From positions 124,001 through 188,000 of the forward strand of contig JAQTXA010000001.1 of the NCBI GenBank assembly GCA_028689025.1: 64,000 nucleotides of DNA, written 5' to 3'. Shown here piece by piece: positions 53,313-61,174 of the stretch. This DNA comes from Aliarcobacter sp. GTDB taxonomy: Bacteria > Campylobacterota > Campylobacteria > Campylobacterales > Arcobacteraceae. Below the pieces are notes generated by a model. The model was not told the DNA's origin. It saw only the letters and a list, made by a program, of their open reading frames with translations, and did no database searches. Both the position numbers and the translations under genes were made by a program. Position 1 is the stretch's first letter. Each line of letters begins with the position of its first letter.

Positions 53313-53439
53313 AAATAACAATTCAAAACTTATTGTTTACTTAATTTAAAAAGCCCTAAAATAGCTTTAAGATAGCATTTATGCTCATATTTTTATAAAA
53401 AAGATTTTAGTCTATGGTTTTATGGTAGTTGAATAATTT

Positions 53440-53458
53440 TTGTTCTAAAAACACCTAA
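53440..53458 (-). promoter_or_regulatory. 19-bp hydrogenase-promoter element, copy 3
   Basis: On the minus strand this reads TTAGGTGTTTTTAGAACAA, identical to copy 1 at 4259-4277. It lies 170-188 bp upstream of hydA. Its centre is 70.5 bp from the palindrome at 53512-53527 (69.5 in copies 1 and 2). Relative to hydA the element and palindrome are in the opposite order and orientation from hypB. Confidence 0.65.
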
Positions 53459-53511
53459 GAAGATATTAAACTTATAATTTTTTAAACTTGTTACTTATAT
53501 ACACTTTTTTT

Positions 53512-53527
53512 ATGAATGATTATTCAT
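53512..53527. promoter_or_regulatory. Distal TetR-type operator at the hupV 3' end
   Basis: ATGAATGATTATTCAT has perfect 6-bp arms and touches the hupV stop codon. On the plus strand a TATACA -10-like box (53498-53503) lies 8 bp upstream. With the 19-bp element 40 bp further upstream, this reproduces the layout of the nickel-transporter promoter, directed rightward into hupV. Confidence 0.5.
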
Positions 53528-54882
53528 TAATGTGTTGTGCAAACAGAACAAACATCAAAACTTCTTAAAACAATTTTAGCAATTTCAATATTTGGTGAGC
53601 CAATAATTGCCTTTTGAGCGATTCCTTTTTGTATTTTGTTTTGTGGTCCTAAATTCCAAACTGTTGGAGTTATTACGTCATAAGATTTAATTAAACCTTT
53701 TTCAATGGTAATATTATGCAATAAAGAACCTCGACAAGCTTCAACAACTGACATACCCTTTGCATCAACTATATCTTTTAAAGAAATTTTTGGTTTGATA
53801 TATGAAAGTTCTGAAATATCAATTTGAGAAATTAGATTGTTAGTTTCAAAAAGTAGATGAGCCATTTCATCAATTCTTGAAAGAATTCTTGTAAAAGCTG
53901 AATCCTCAAAAGATTTGTGAATATCTTTGATGAATTTTCTATTTGAAATAATTGCCCTTGCAAGTGGTCCTGTTTCAAAAAAATGTTCATCATAGGATAC
54001 AGATTTTGACCAAGTATGTTTTTTTGTATTATTTTCTTCTTTATTTATAGAAAAAGTGAAACTATTGTCTTCAACTATCTTTGAGAAATCTAATTTATGA
54101 ACTAATCTTTGTTTTATTTTTCCACTTTTAAATAGAGTTGAATCTGCTAAAGTTATAAATCTATCATAAGATTTTCCATATTTTTCTAAAGAATATTTAA
54201 AAGACAAATCTTTAAAATATCTCAAATCACCACTTAAATTTTTCAAATTATCCACACTATCAAAAGCTAGATAATTTTCTAAACTAACTCCACTTATAGA
54301 TTTCTCAAACAAGCCTATTGCTGATTGAAGATAGTTTTGCATCATAATTAAATCAAGTTTTGTAGGATCACTCATAACTCCACCTGGAATCATATATGAA
54401 GTGTGTGGCCATTGTCCACCAATTACAGCTAAAGCTTTTATAGTTTCACTAGCACTCTTTTGAGCCTCCATCCATCGTGAACCTTTTAGTGGCGTATAAA
54501 TTCCTAAATCATTAGAATCTAGTTTTATAATATCAGGCAAAATAAACATATAAAACCATTTTATATGGGAATCAATTATCTCGATATTTAGACCTATTTC
54601 TCTTAAAAGTTTTGCTTTTTGTGTGATTTGTAATTTCTCATTTATATTTTCATAGATATTTTCCAAAGCTTCAACAGTTGCTTTTAGATGAGCTTGTCCA
54701 CAAATTCCACAAATTCTTGGAGTATAAACTAAAGCATCTAAAGGTGATTTTCCTTCTAAAATATACTCAAAACCTCTAAAATTTAAAAAATCAATTCTTG
54801 CATCTTTAACTTTTTCATTTTCCCAAGTACAATGAAGTTTTGCTTCACCTTCGATTCTTTCAACTAAGTCTATTGTTTTCAC
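53527..54882 (-). CDS. hupV: Soluble [NiFe]-hydrogenase large subunit, sensor-like (HupV type)
   Basis: This 451-residue large subunit lacks a signal peptide. The L1 motif is RICGICGQAH (Cys58, Cys61) and the L2 motif is DVCSVCTTH, ending the protein at His451. No C-terminal extension follows, so it needs no maturation protease, as in H2-sensing regulatory hydrogenases (HupUV/HoxBC). The usual L2 Pro (DPC) is Val here. GTG start at 54882 with GGAA upstream. It is cotranscribed with hupU and the TetR gene, so an H2-sensing role is the best guess; a catalytic cytosolic hydrogenase remains possible. Confidence 0.85.
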   Translation of the reverse strand: MKTIDLVERIEGEAKLHCTWENEKVKDARIDFLNFRGFEYILEGKSPLDALVYTPRICGICGQAHLKATVEALENIYENINEKLQITQKAKLLREIGLNIEIIDSHIKWFYMFILPDIIKLDSNDLGIYTPLKGSRWMEAQKSASETIKALAVIGGQWPHTSYMIPGGVMSDPTKLDLIMMQNYLQSAIGLFEKSISGVSLENYLAFDSVDNLKNLSGDLRYFKDLSFKYSLEKYGKSYDRFITLADSTLFKSGKIKQRLVHKLDFSKIVEDNSFTFSINKEENNTKKHTWSKSVSYDEHFFETGPLARAIISNRKFIKDIHKSFEDSAFTRILSRIDEMAHLLFETNNLISQIDISELSYIKPKISLKDIVDAKGMSVVEACRGSLLHNITIEKGLIKSYDVITPTVWNLGPQNKIQKGIAQKAIIGSPNIEIAKIVLRSFDVCSVCTTH

Positions 54883-54884
54883 TT

Positions 54885-55778
54885 TTATTCCATTAATTTT
54901 TTATGAAGTCTATCTATTTTAAAAGTTTTTGCAACTCCACTTATACTTAAATATGCTCTTTTTGAAATTCCTAAAGGAACTTCATGGGGTATTCCTATGT
55001 TTTTTTTAGTTTCTAACATATCATTTCTTGGAAAATCAACTTCTGTGCATCCAATACAAGGCATTCCAACTCTTGTTTTTGAATTAATATCATTCCACAA
55101 AATTTTATTACAAGAACTATGAGTCATAGGACCTCGACACCCTTGGTCATAAAAAAGGCATCCCTCTTTTTGCCCAAAATCTCCCTCAACTTTCCATTCA
55201 AAATACTCATTTCTTGTACAGCCATGATGGGCTAAAGTACTATAAAGTTCCTTTGGTCGCCCTATTTCATCCAATGATATTTGTCCATAACTTTTTAGAG
55301 TAAATAAAGTTTGTAAAATCCACTCAGGATGAACTGGACAACCTGTAAGATTTATGATTTGATGTTTTAGATTTTTAAGAATCTCTTCATTTATAGCATC
55401 ATTTATACCTCTTACATCACTATTTTGAGTAAATTTAGCATGAATTCCACCATAAGAAGCACAAGAACCAACTGCGATTATATAGTTTGCTTTTGATGAT
55501 AATTGATTTAAATGGTTAAAAGTTGAGTCTTCACAAAGTGTGAATAAATCTTTATTTGAAGAGATAGAACCTTCAATTAATAAAAAATCTATTTTTTCTT
55601 TTTGATTTAGTATATCTTCAAGTGATTTATCAATAGTCAAACTTGGATGATATATAAAATCAAAACTATTTAAAAAAAGTTCAAATCTATTTGAGTTAGC
55701 ACTTAACAGTGAATGGGTATTTCCATTACAAGTGATTGCTTGGAACCAGACAACAGTTGGTTTTTTTTTAGTTATCAT
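54885..55778 (-). CDS. hupU: Soluble [NiFe]-hydrogenase small subunit, sensor-like (HupU type)
   Basis: The 297-residue small subunit has no Tat signal and no C-terminal anchor, so it is cytoplasmic. Cluster motifs include VGSCASYGGIH, LTGCPVHPEWI, HHGCTRNEYFEW, EGCLFYDQGCRGP, HSSCNKILWN and GMPCIGCTEV. The first proximal motif is C17-N-G-N20, lacking the second Cys, as in HydA here. It overlaps the 3' end of the TetR gene by 11 bases and precedes hupV by 2 bp, so the three genes make one operon. No HupT/HoxJ-like kinase is in the window. It is named by resemblance to HupU/HoxB. Confidence 0.85.
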   Translation of the reverse strand: MITKKKPTVVWFQAITCNGNTHSLLSANSNRFELFLNSFDFIYHPSLTIDKSLEDILNQKEKIDFLLIEGSISSNKDLFTLCEDSTFNHLNQLSSKANYIIAVGSCASYGGIHAKFTQNSDVRGINDAINEEILKNLKHQIINLTGCPVHPEWILQTLFTLKSYGQISLDEIGRPKELYSTLAHHGCTRNEYFEWKVEGDFGQKEGCLFYDQGCRGPMTHSSCNKILWNDINSKTRVGMPCIGCTEVDFPRNDMLETKKNIGIPHEVPLGISKRAYLSISGVAKTFKIDRLHKKLME

Positions 55779-56361
55779 ACTTCAAAGCACGATATATATT
55801 TTCTGCAACTGCATCTGAATAAGAGAGTAACTCTTTATCTAAAATATTCTCTCCACTTAAAAATGCAAAACCACCCAAACATCCCATTATCATTCCAAAA
55901 GCAGGAAAAAATTCTTGTTCTCTAAACTCTTTTTTACTAGCACCATCATCAAGTAAAATCATAACTTCAGTTACGAACTCTCCAACACATAAAAAGCCTT
56001 CACAACCTTGTTTGAAAACTTCTCTATTTGATAGATAAACCCTTAAAAAATACTCAATCACTTCAGGTGATTTTTGAACATTTTCTAAATATTTTCGTAC
56101 AAATAGATATATTTTTTCTTTTGATGTTAGATCCATATTATTAATTTCTCTTAACTCATCAGCTATTATATTTGTAGAGTATTTTATGGCAAATTTTGCA
56201 AGTTCTTCTTTTGAAGAAAAGTAGTTATACATATTTCCAACACTCATACTCATAGCTTTTGCAATATCAGGAATGGTAGTATTATAAAAACCTTTTTGTG
56301 AGAAAAGTTTTAAAGCATTTTGTATGATGTTATTTTTTTTATTTTCTTTAATAGTAGAAAT
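55768..56361 (-). CDS. TetR-family transcriptional regulator with possible ATT start
   Basis: In-frame residues from the stop at 56367-56365 onward include an HTH: ALKLFSQKGFYNTTIPDIAK followed by AMSMSVGNMYNYFSSKEELAK, the TetR helix-turn-helix with its YNYFSSKE recognition end. No ATG, GTG or TTG precedes the helix in this frame. The first internal ATG (56253) would delete the HTH, so a rare ATT at 56361 (AAGGAT seven bases upstream) is the best start, giving 197 residues, a normal TetR length. The C-terminal domain has a mostly helical ligand-binding fold. It overlaps hupU by 11 bases. It is proposed to bind the TGAA-type palindromes; not shown. Confidence 0.75.
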   Translation of the reverse strand: MSTIKENKKNNIIQNALKLFSQKGFYNTTIPDIAKAMSMSVGNMYNYFSSKEELAKFAIKYSTNIIADELREINNMDLTSKEKIYLFVRKYLENVQKSPEVIEYFLRVYLSNREVFKQGCEGFLCVGEFVTEVMILLDDGASKKEFREQEFFPAFGMIMGCLGGFAFLSGENILDKELLSYSDAVAENIYRALKYDN

Positions 56362-56405
56362 GTTTTATCCTTAAAAAATATTTCTTAATGATAATACATT
56401 TATTG

Positions 56406-57842
56406 TTAATTTATTATTGATATTCTATTTTTACCACTATTTTTTGATTCATACATGGCAAAATCAGCTCTATTTATTAAATCACTAGCTTTATCACCTT
56501 TTTTTAATGTTGTTAATCCAAAACTTGCAGTTATATTTCCTTGATTTAAATCTTTTAAAATATAATCATTTTCTATTAAATCTTTTAACTTTTCTGTAGT
56601 AAGTAAAGAGTCTTCAACTGAACTATTTATATAAGCAATTACAAACTCTTCACCACCCCATCTTGCTATTAAATCACTCTTTCTTATATTATCTTTTAAT
56701 ATACTTGCTATTCGTATAAGAACTTTATCTCCAATTGCATGTCCAAATTTATCATTAATATCTTTGAAATTATCTATATCAAGAAAAAGTAGATTTATTG
56801 GCTGATTATGTCTTTGATGAATCAAAATTAAGTGTTCTAATTTTGAATCAAAAATCCTACGATTATTTATATCTGTTAATAAATCATTATTTGCCAAATA
56901 CTCTAATTTTTTATTATATTTTCTAATCATGTAAACTATAATACCCGTAACAAAAAATGTAAAAAATAAAGAAACAAAAAGATTGATATAAAATATATCT
57001 TTTACATCGTCAATAAAATCATCAAGATTAGCTTCAACTAATAGATATAAATTTAATTCAGGAATATATTTTGTGTTTAAAAGAACTTTTTTATTATTAT
57101 TTTCATACTCAAAATTTAAAGGTTCTTTTGAAATAATTTCACTTTTATATTTTTTTAAATTAGATAATTCATCAATATTCTTTTCATGAATAATATCTCT
57201 TTCACATAAAACAATATCACCTTTTTCATCCAAAAAATATACTTTAAAATGATATTTTTGTCTAAACATTTTTAACATATCATTAATATATGAAATTTTT
57301 AAAGCAACACCAGTTGCTCCAATATAAGAATATTTTTTATCAAATATCTTAAAATTTATAAACATAATCAAAGAATTTGATAAATTCTGATTAAAATCTA
57401 GATTTATCTCATGATTTTCCTGAATATGCTTAAATCTAAAATACCAAGCATTATTTGGATTTTCTTTATCAATCTTTTCAAGTAATCCATCTTGAGTATA
57501 ATAATTACCCGTTTTTTCTGATACTAAAAATGTTGTAAACATAGCATATTTATTTTTTACAGCATCTAAATATTCTTGAATTCTATGACCATTAAGTTCA
57601 TCATTTAAAATCCAATCTTGGACAAAAGTGTCATTTGCCATCATTGAAGATACTAAATAAGGTTCTATTAAATGTTTTTGAATTTCCGTATAAATATTAT
57701 CTAAAGATAGTGGTAGAGATTGATTTTTTAAATGTTTCTCTGTACTATTTAATGAAACAAAATAATTGATAAAAGTTATTGATATTGAAAGTGTTACGAG
57801 TAACAAACTAATTATAACAACAATTTTATATTTGGAATTCAT
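56406..57842 (-). CDS. Diguanylate cyclase with periplasmic Cache-like sensor
   Basis: The 478-residue protein has TM1 (about 8-27), a periplasmic sensor of the Cache/dCache type (about 28-280; AMFTTFLVSEKTGNYYTQDG and YIGATGVALKISYI), TM2 (about 288-310) and a GGDEF domain (about 325-478). The catalytic motif reads ARWGGEEF with an RKSD I-site at the correct spacing. It should synthesise c-di-GMP on binding a small ligand. I chose ATG at 57842 (AGAGGT upstream) instead of TTG one codon earlier. It precedes tetR by 44 bp on the same strand, so the two may be transcribed together. Confidence 0.92.
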   Translation of the reverse strand: MNSKYKIVVIISLLLVTLSISITFINYFVSLNSTEKHLKNQSLPLSLDNIYTEIQKHLIEPYLVSSMMANDTFVQDWILNDELNGHRIQEYLDAVKNKYAMFTTFLVSEKTGNYYTQDGLLEKIDKENPNNAWYFRFKHIQENHEINLDFNQNLSNSLIMFINFKIFDKKYSYIGATGVALKISYINDMLKMFRQKYHFKVYFLDEKGDIVLCERDIIHEKNIDELSNLKKYKSEIISKEPLNFEYENNNKKVLLNTKYIPELNLYLLVEANLDDFIDDVKDIFYINLFVSLFFTFFVTGIIVYMIRKYNKKLEYLANNDLLTDINNRRIFDSKLEHLILIHQRHNQPINLLFLDIDNFKDINDKFGHAIGDKVLIRIASILKDNIRKSDLIARWGGEEFVIAYINSSVEDSLLTTEKLKDLIENDYILKDLNQGNITASFGLTTLKKGDKASDLINRADFAMYESKNSGKNRISIIN

Positions 57843-57898
57843 CAAAATACCTCTTAATATGTTAGTTTATTTACATTATAACTATTAAAAGTTAAAAA

Positions 57899-59272
57899 TC
57901 AAACCTCTAAATTATATTTTTCAATCTCTTTAACGCTCTCAACTGCTGCTGGAAGTATTGCTTCACTCATTGCTGGATGAATATATAACATCTCTTTTAA
58001 ATGTCTTATATCATTGTTTATATGCATCACGGCTAATACTTGATGTATCATCGTTGAGCTTTCTGGGCCAATTAAATGACAACCTAAAATCTCATAATTT
58101 TTTGGATTAACTATAAATTTTGTAACTGGATATTTTAGTCTTGTTGACATAGCTTTTGCACTAGCTAGCCAAGTTGTAGTTGTTATTACACACTCTAGAT
58201 TCTGTTTTTTTGCTTCTTGTTCAGTAATTCCCACACTTGCAATTTCTGGCTCTGTAAAAACTCCATGGGGCATATATTTAAATTTTAAAGGTATATTGCA
58301 ATCTTCTAATAAAATTTTTCCTAAATGATTCACTTCATAAGCAGCTGCGTGTTGAAGCATATAAACTCCAGCTGCATCACCAACTACATAAACACCTTTT
58401 GCAGTGGTTTCAAAAAACTCATCTCTTTTTATATAACCTTTTTCATTGGTTTGAATTGAAGTATTTTCAAGTTTTAAACTATCTGTATTTGATTCTCTAC
58501 CTATGGCATAAAGTAAAGCTTCACTTTGGTGTTCTATTTTTTTGCCATCTAAATTTTCTAAAACCATAAAAAACTGTTCATTTTTATACTCCACATCTTT
58601 TACACTTGTATCAAATACAATATCAACTTTTTGAGAAAACTCTTTTTTAAATATTGAAGCTATTTCTTCATCTTCATTTCCTAAAATATTTTGACTTCTT
58701 ACAATTAGTTTTGTTTTTACTCCCATACTTGAAAAAAATCCAGCTAACTCACAAGCAATAAATCCAGAACCCACAATAGTAATAGATTTTGGAACTTTTC
58801 CTTTTAAAGGGAAAATATCATCACTTGTCCAAGCTTTTTCATGTTCAGGAGCTTTTGCTTTTGTTCCTGTTGATATTACAATTTTAGGAGCTGTTAATTT
58901 TTCACCATTTACTTCAACTACATTATTTGAAACAAAAAAACCTGTACCTTTAAAAACTTCTACATTTTCATTAAATCTGCTATTGTATCTTCCATCTATT
59001 TTTGAAATATAATTATTTGTTTCAGCAAATATTTTTTCTAAATCTATATTATTTATTGTGGCATCTATGAAGTGTCTATTTGCTTCTTTTATTGCATTTG
59101 CAACATGAGCATAACCAATTAGAAGTTTTGAGGGAACACAACCTCTATTTGGACAAGTTCCACCAAGTGTTGATTTCTCAATAATGGCCACTTTTTTCCC
59201 AGCTTTTCCCGCACTTACAGCTAAATTACTAGCTCGTCCTGCTCCAATTATTATTAAATCAAAGTTTTTCAT
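57899..59272 (-). CDS. FAD-dependent pyridine nucleotide-disulfide oxidoreductase
   Basis: The 457-residue class I disulfide reductase has an N-terminal FAD site (LIIIGAGRASNLAVSAGKAG), the redox disulfide GGTCPNRGCVPSK near 37-49, an NAD(P) Rossmann motif SITIVGSGFIACELAGFFSS near 163-182, VYVVGDAAG and a C-terminal HPAMSEAILPA with the active-site His. It is related to dihydrolipoyl dehydrogenase, mercuric reductase and mycothione reductase; no lipoyl or other complex genes are nearby, so the substrate is uncertain. It overlaps the small membrane-protein gene by 4 bases (ATGA), forming an operon with it. Confidence 0.9.
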   Translation of the reverse strand: MKNFDLIIIGAGRASNLAVSAGKAGKKVAIIEKSTLGGTCPNRGCVPSKLLIGYAHVANAIKEANRHFIDATINNIDLEKIFAETNNYISKIDGRYNSRFNENVEVFKGTGFFVSNNVVEVNGEKLTAPKIVISTGTKAKAPEHEKAWTSDDIFPLKGKVPKSITIVGSGFIACELAGFFSSMGVKTKLIVRSQNILGNEDEEIASIFKKEFSQKVDIVFDTSVKDVEYKNEQFFMVLENLDGKKIEHQSEALLYAIGRESNTDSLKLENTSIQTNEKGYIKRDEFFETTAKGVYVVGDAAGVYMLQHAAAYEVNHLGKILLEDCNIPLKFKYMPHGVFTEPEIASVGITEQEAKKQNLECVITTTTWLASAKAMSTRLKYPVTKFIVNPKNYEILGCHLIGPESSTMIHQVLAVMHINNDIRHLKEMLYIHPAMSEAILPAAVESVKEIEKYNLEV

Positions 59273-59664
59273 TTTGCAGCCTTTTTTATTAATACATAAT
59301 TTTTAAGATAATTTATATTTTCAACTAAAACCAAAGCAATGATACTCATAACCCAATAAAAAAACCACTGTGAAATCATTCCAATAAATCCGTCTTCTTG
59401 AATATAATCAATAACTTCAAAAACAAGAAAAATTACAATAGAAGTACGAAAAGACAAATTAGTATTTTTATTAAAATCAATCAACTCATAATCTTTTAAT
59501 TTAAGCCTAAAATATAAATAAATCAATCCCATTGGAATCAAACTCAAAAGATAAAAATAGTCATTTTTTATTATTTCAATAGTTTTATTTTCTCCCAATA
59601 AAAAAATATAAACAGCAATAATAGATATCAAAGTTACAGTAAAAAGAGTAAGTTGTTTTATCAA
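59269..59664 (-). CDS. Unrecognised four-TM membrane protein
   Basis: The 131-residue protein has four hydrophobic segments (about 5-24, 36-52, 70-86 and 95-113). No family is recognised. Start is TTG at 59664 with AAAGGAAAA nine bases upstream; no in-frame ATG lies near. It lies between the methyltransferase and the flavin reductase genes on the minus strand, with tight spacing (11 bp and 4-bp overlap), so the three form one operon. Confidence 0.6.
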   Translation of the reverse strand: MIKQLTLFTVTLISIIAVYIFLLGENKTIEIIKNDYFYLLSLIPMGLIYLYFRLKLKDYELIDFNKNTNLSFRTSIVIFLVFEVIDYIQEDGFIGMISQWFFYWVMSIIALVLVENINYLKNYVLIKKAAK

Positions 59665-59675
59665 AACATTTTCCT

Positions 59676-60248
59676 TTAAATTTTTTTAATAGCAATAAAC
59701 TGTTTTTTCATTCTAAATAATTCATTCTCTTCATTAAAAAATTCATCATAATCTAAAAGCTCAAAGGCATCATCAAAAAAAGTTTTTAGTTCACCTTTTT
59801 TAAGTAAAAAGTCTGGATTTGAGGGTGGCTTTTCATTTTCATCATCTTCCATATAAGTTTCAATAAATAAAATACCATTAGTTTTAAGTGCATTTGAAAG
59901 TTTTGGAATAATTTTTCTATCCAAAAAATTTGTCATAACTATTAAATCATAAGAATTTTGTGGCACTTCATACTCATCTAAATCTACAAGTTTACAAGAT
60001 ATATTTTTATATGCTTTACTATTTAGAACATCAAGAGCAACAGAAGAAATATCCAAAGCTTCAACTTCAAAGCCATTCTTTGCCAGATAAATAGAGTTTC
60101 TTCCAGAACCAGATGCTACATCAAGAGCTTTTTTACCTTTTGCTTTTTCAACTATTTTTTTTAGTTTTTCACTTGGTTCTCTATCTCTTAGAAGTGAAGC
60201 TGTTTCTTGATATTTTTTGTCCCATTTAATTTTGTCTTTTAGTGCCAT
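59676..60248 (-). CDS. Class I SAM-dependent methyltransferase (TehB-like)
   Basis: The 190-residue protein has a Rossmann methyltransferase fold with motif I KALDVASGSGRNSIYLAKNG (residues 39-58), VEALDISSVALDVLN, NSYDLIVMTNFLDR and a TehB-like C-terminus; the N-terminus WDKKYQETASLL is shared with tellurite-resistance TehB and thiol methyltransferases. The substrate is unknown. It is the first gene of a three-gene operon. A Fur-box-like A/T palindrome lies upstream at 60269-60294. Confidence 0.88.
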   Translation of the reverse strand: MALKDKIKWDKKYQETASLLRDREPSEKLKKIVEKAKGKKALDVASGSGRNSIYLAKNGFEVEALDISSVALDVLNSKAYKNISCKLVDLDEYEVPQNSYDLIVMTNFLDRKIIPKLSNALKTNGILFIETYMEDDENEKPPSNPDFLLKKGELKTFFDDAFELLDYDEFFNEENELFRMKKQFIAIKKI

Positions 60249-60268
60249 TTTGTCTCTTTATAATTTTT

Positions 60269-60294
60269 GATAACTAATTATAATCATAATTATC
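60269..60294. promoter_or_regulatory. Possible Fur-box-like sequence
   Basis: The 26 bases begin GATAACTAATTATAATCA and end TAATTATC; the arms GATAA and TTATC are exactly paired and the interior alternates as in Fur boxes. It lies 21-46 bp upstream of the methyltransferase ATG. In such A/T-rich DNA this may be chance. Confidence 0.25.
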
Positions 60295-60371
60295 ATGAAA
60301 AACTGCTTCTGTTGTATTTATTATAACTCTATTTTAAGTATTTGATTAATTTTAAATTTAGTTAGTTTTAC

Positions 60372-60398
60372 ATATTCCCAAGTAAAACTTGAGAATAT
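60372..60398 (-). terminator. Hairpin downstream of the lipoprotein gene
   Basis: ATATTCCCAAG, the loop TAAAA and CTTGAGAATAT form 11-bp arms with one mismatch, 17 bp beyond the lipoprotein stop. There is no U-tract, so termination is uncertain. Confidence 0.4.
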
Positions 60399-60415
60399 AT
60401 AATTAAGTATAGATT

Positions 60416-61123
60416 TTAGTCTAAGATTGTTTGAGTATCAAGTATTGAGAAAGTATCTTCTGAACTACCATCATCTTTATCTTTTCTCATAAAAAGAATA
60501 GTTCCTATATCTTTTGCCATGTAAATATAATATTCACCTTCAACAAAATTATCTTTACATAATACTTCAACTACATTGTCATAGTTTATATCTTTTGTAA
60601 AATATTTTCTTTTAAAATAAGTATTAATTTTATCTTTTATATTCATACTCTCATAATAATTTGTAAAAGTACAAACTAACTTTTTCCCATCTATATCTCT
60701 TTCTTCAATTACTTTATCATTGATTTTTATATTTCTTTTATAATTAGTAATTTGTTTTTTATTTAGCTCAAAATTCTTTTTTATCTCATTTTCAAAAATA
60801 TTATATTTTAAATTAACACTCTCATTAGAAATCATTGTTTTGTAGTTTTCTTTATTAATATCCTCAAAAAAACTATATTTTTCTATTTGATTTAAATCTG
60901 CTTTATTTTTCTTATACACATTAAAATCCACATAACTACTTGTTTTATGACCATCATTATATTGTTCTGTAAAGTTTTTATTAATAACAACTTTATCGTT
61001 ATTTAAACTTTTAATATTAAACCAATGAGTTGCTAAATCATAACCATTAACACTAAGATCTTTTTGAGCACAAGCTGTAAAAAGTGCTAAAACTGCAATT
61101 GTACATATACTTTTTTTGAACAT
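60416..61123 (-). CDS. Unrecognised lipoprotein
   Basis: The 235-residue protein has a lipoprotein signal (MFKKSICTIAVLALFTACAQ, lipobox ending FTAC with Cys18). The mature part is Lys/Asn/Asp-rich with no recognised domain, alternating strand-like segments (SSYVDFNVYKKNKADLNQIE, KLVCTFTNYYESMN) and a C-terminal TFSILDTQTILD. It is probably outer- or inner-membrane-anchored in the periplasm. It stands alone between acnB and the methyltransferase operon on the minus strand. Function is not predictable. Confidence 0.7.
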   Translation of the reverse strand: MFKKSICTIAVLALFTACAQKDLSVNGYDLATHWFNIKSLNNDKVVINKNFTEQYNDGHKTSSYVDFNVYKKNKADLNQIEKYSFFEDINKENYKTMISNESVNLKYNIFENEIKKNFELNKKQITNYKRNIKINDKVIEERDIDGKKLVCTFTNYYESMNIKDKINTYFKRKYFTKDINYDNVVEVLCKDNFVEGEYYIYMAKDIGTILFMRKDKDDGSSEDTFSILDTQTILD

Positions 61124-61174
61124 AATTTCTTCTTTAAATTGTAAATTTGTTTAATACAAAAACCCTAAATAAAA

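Noticed and set aside
53341..53359. Second copy of the 19-bp element (TTAGGGCTTTTTAAATTAA on the minus strand)
   Set aside because: Only 14 of 19 positions match, and much of the agreement is in A/T runs; it is not counted as a copy.
53372..53387. AGCATTTATGCT palindrome lying exactly 69.5 bp from the 19-bp element on the hydA side
   Set aside because: The half-sites do not match TGAA/TTCA, so the matching distance is probably coincidence; mentioned only because the spacing fits.
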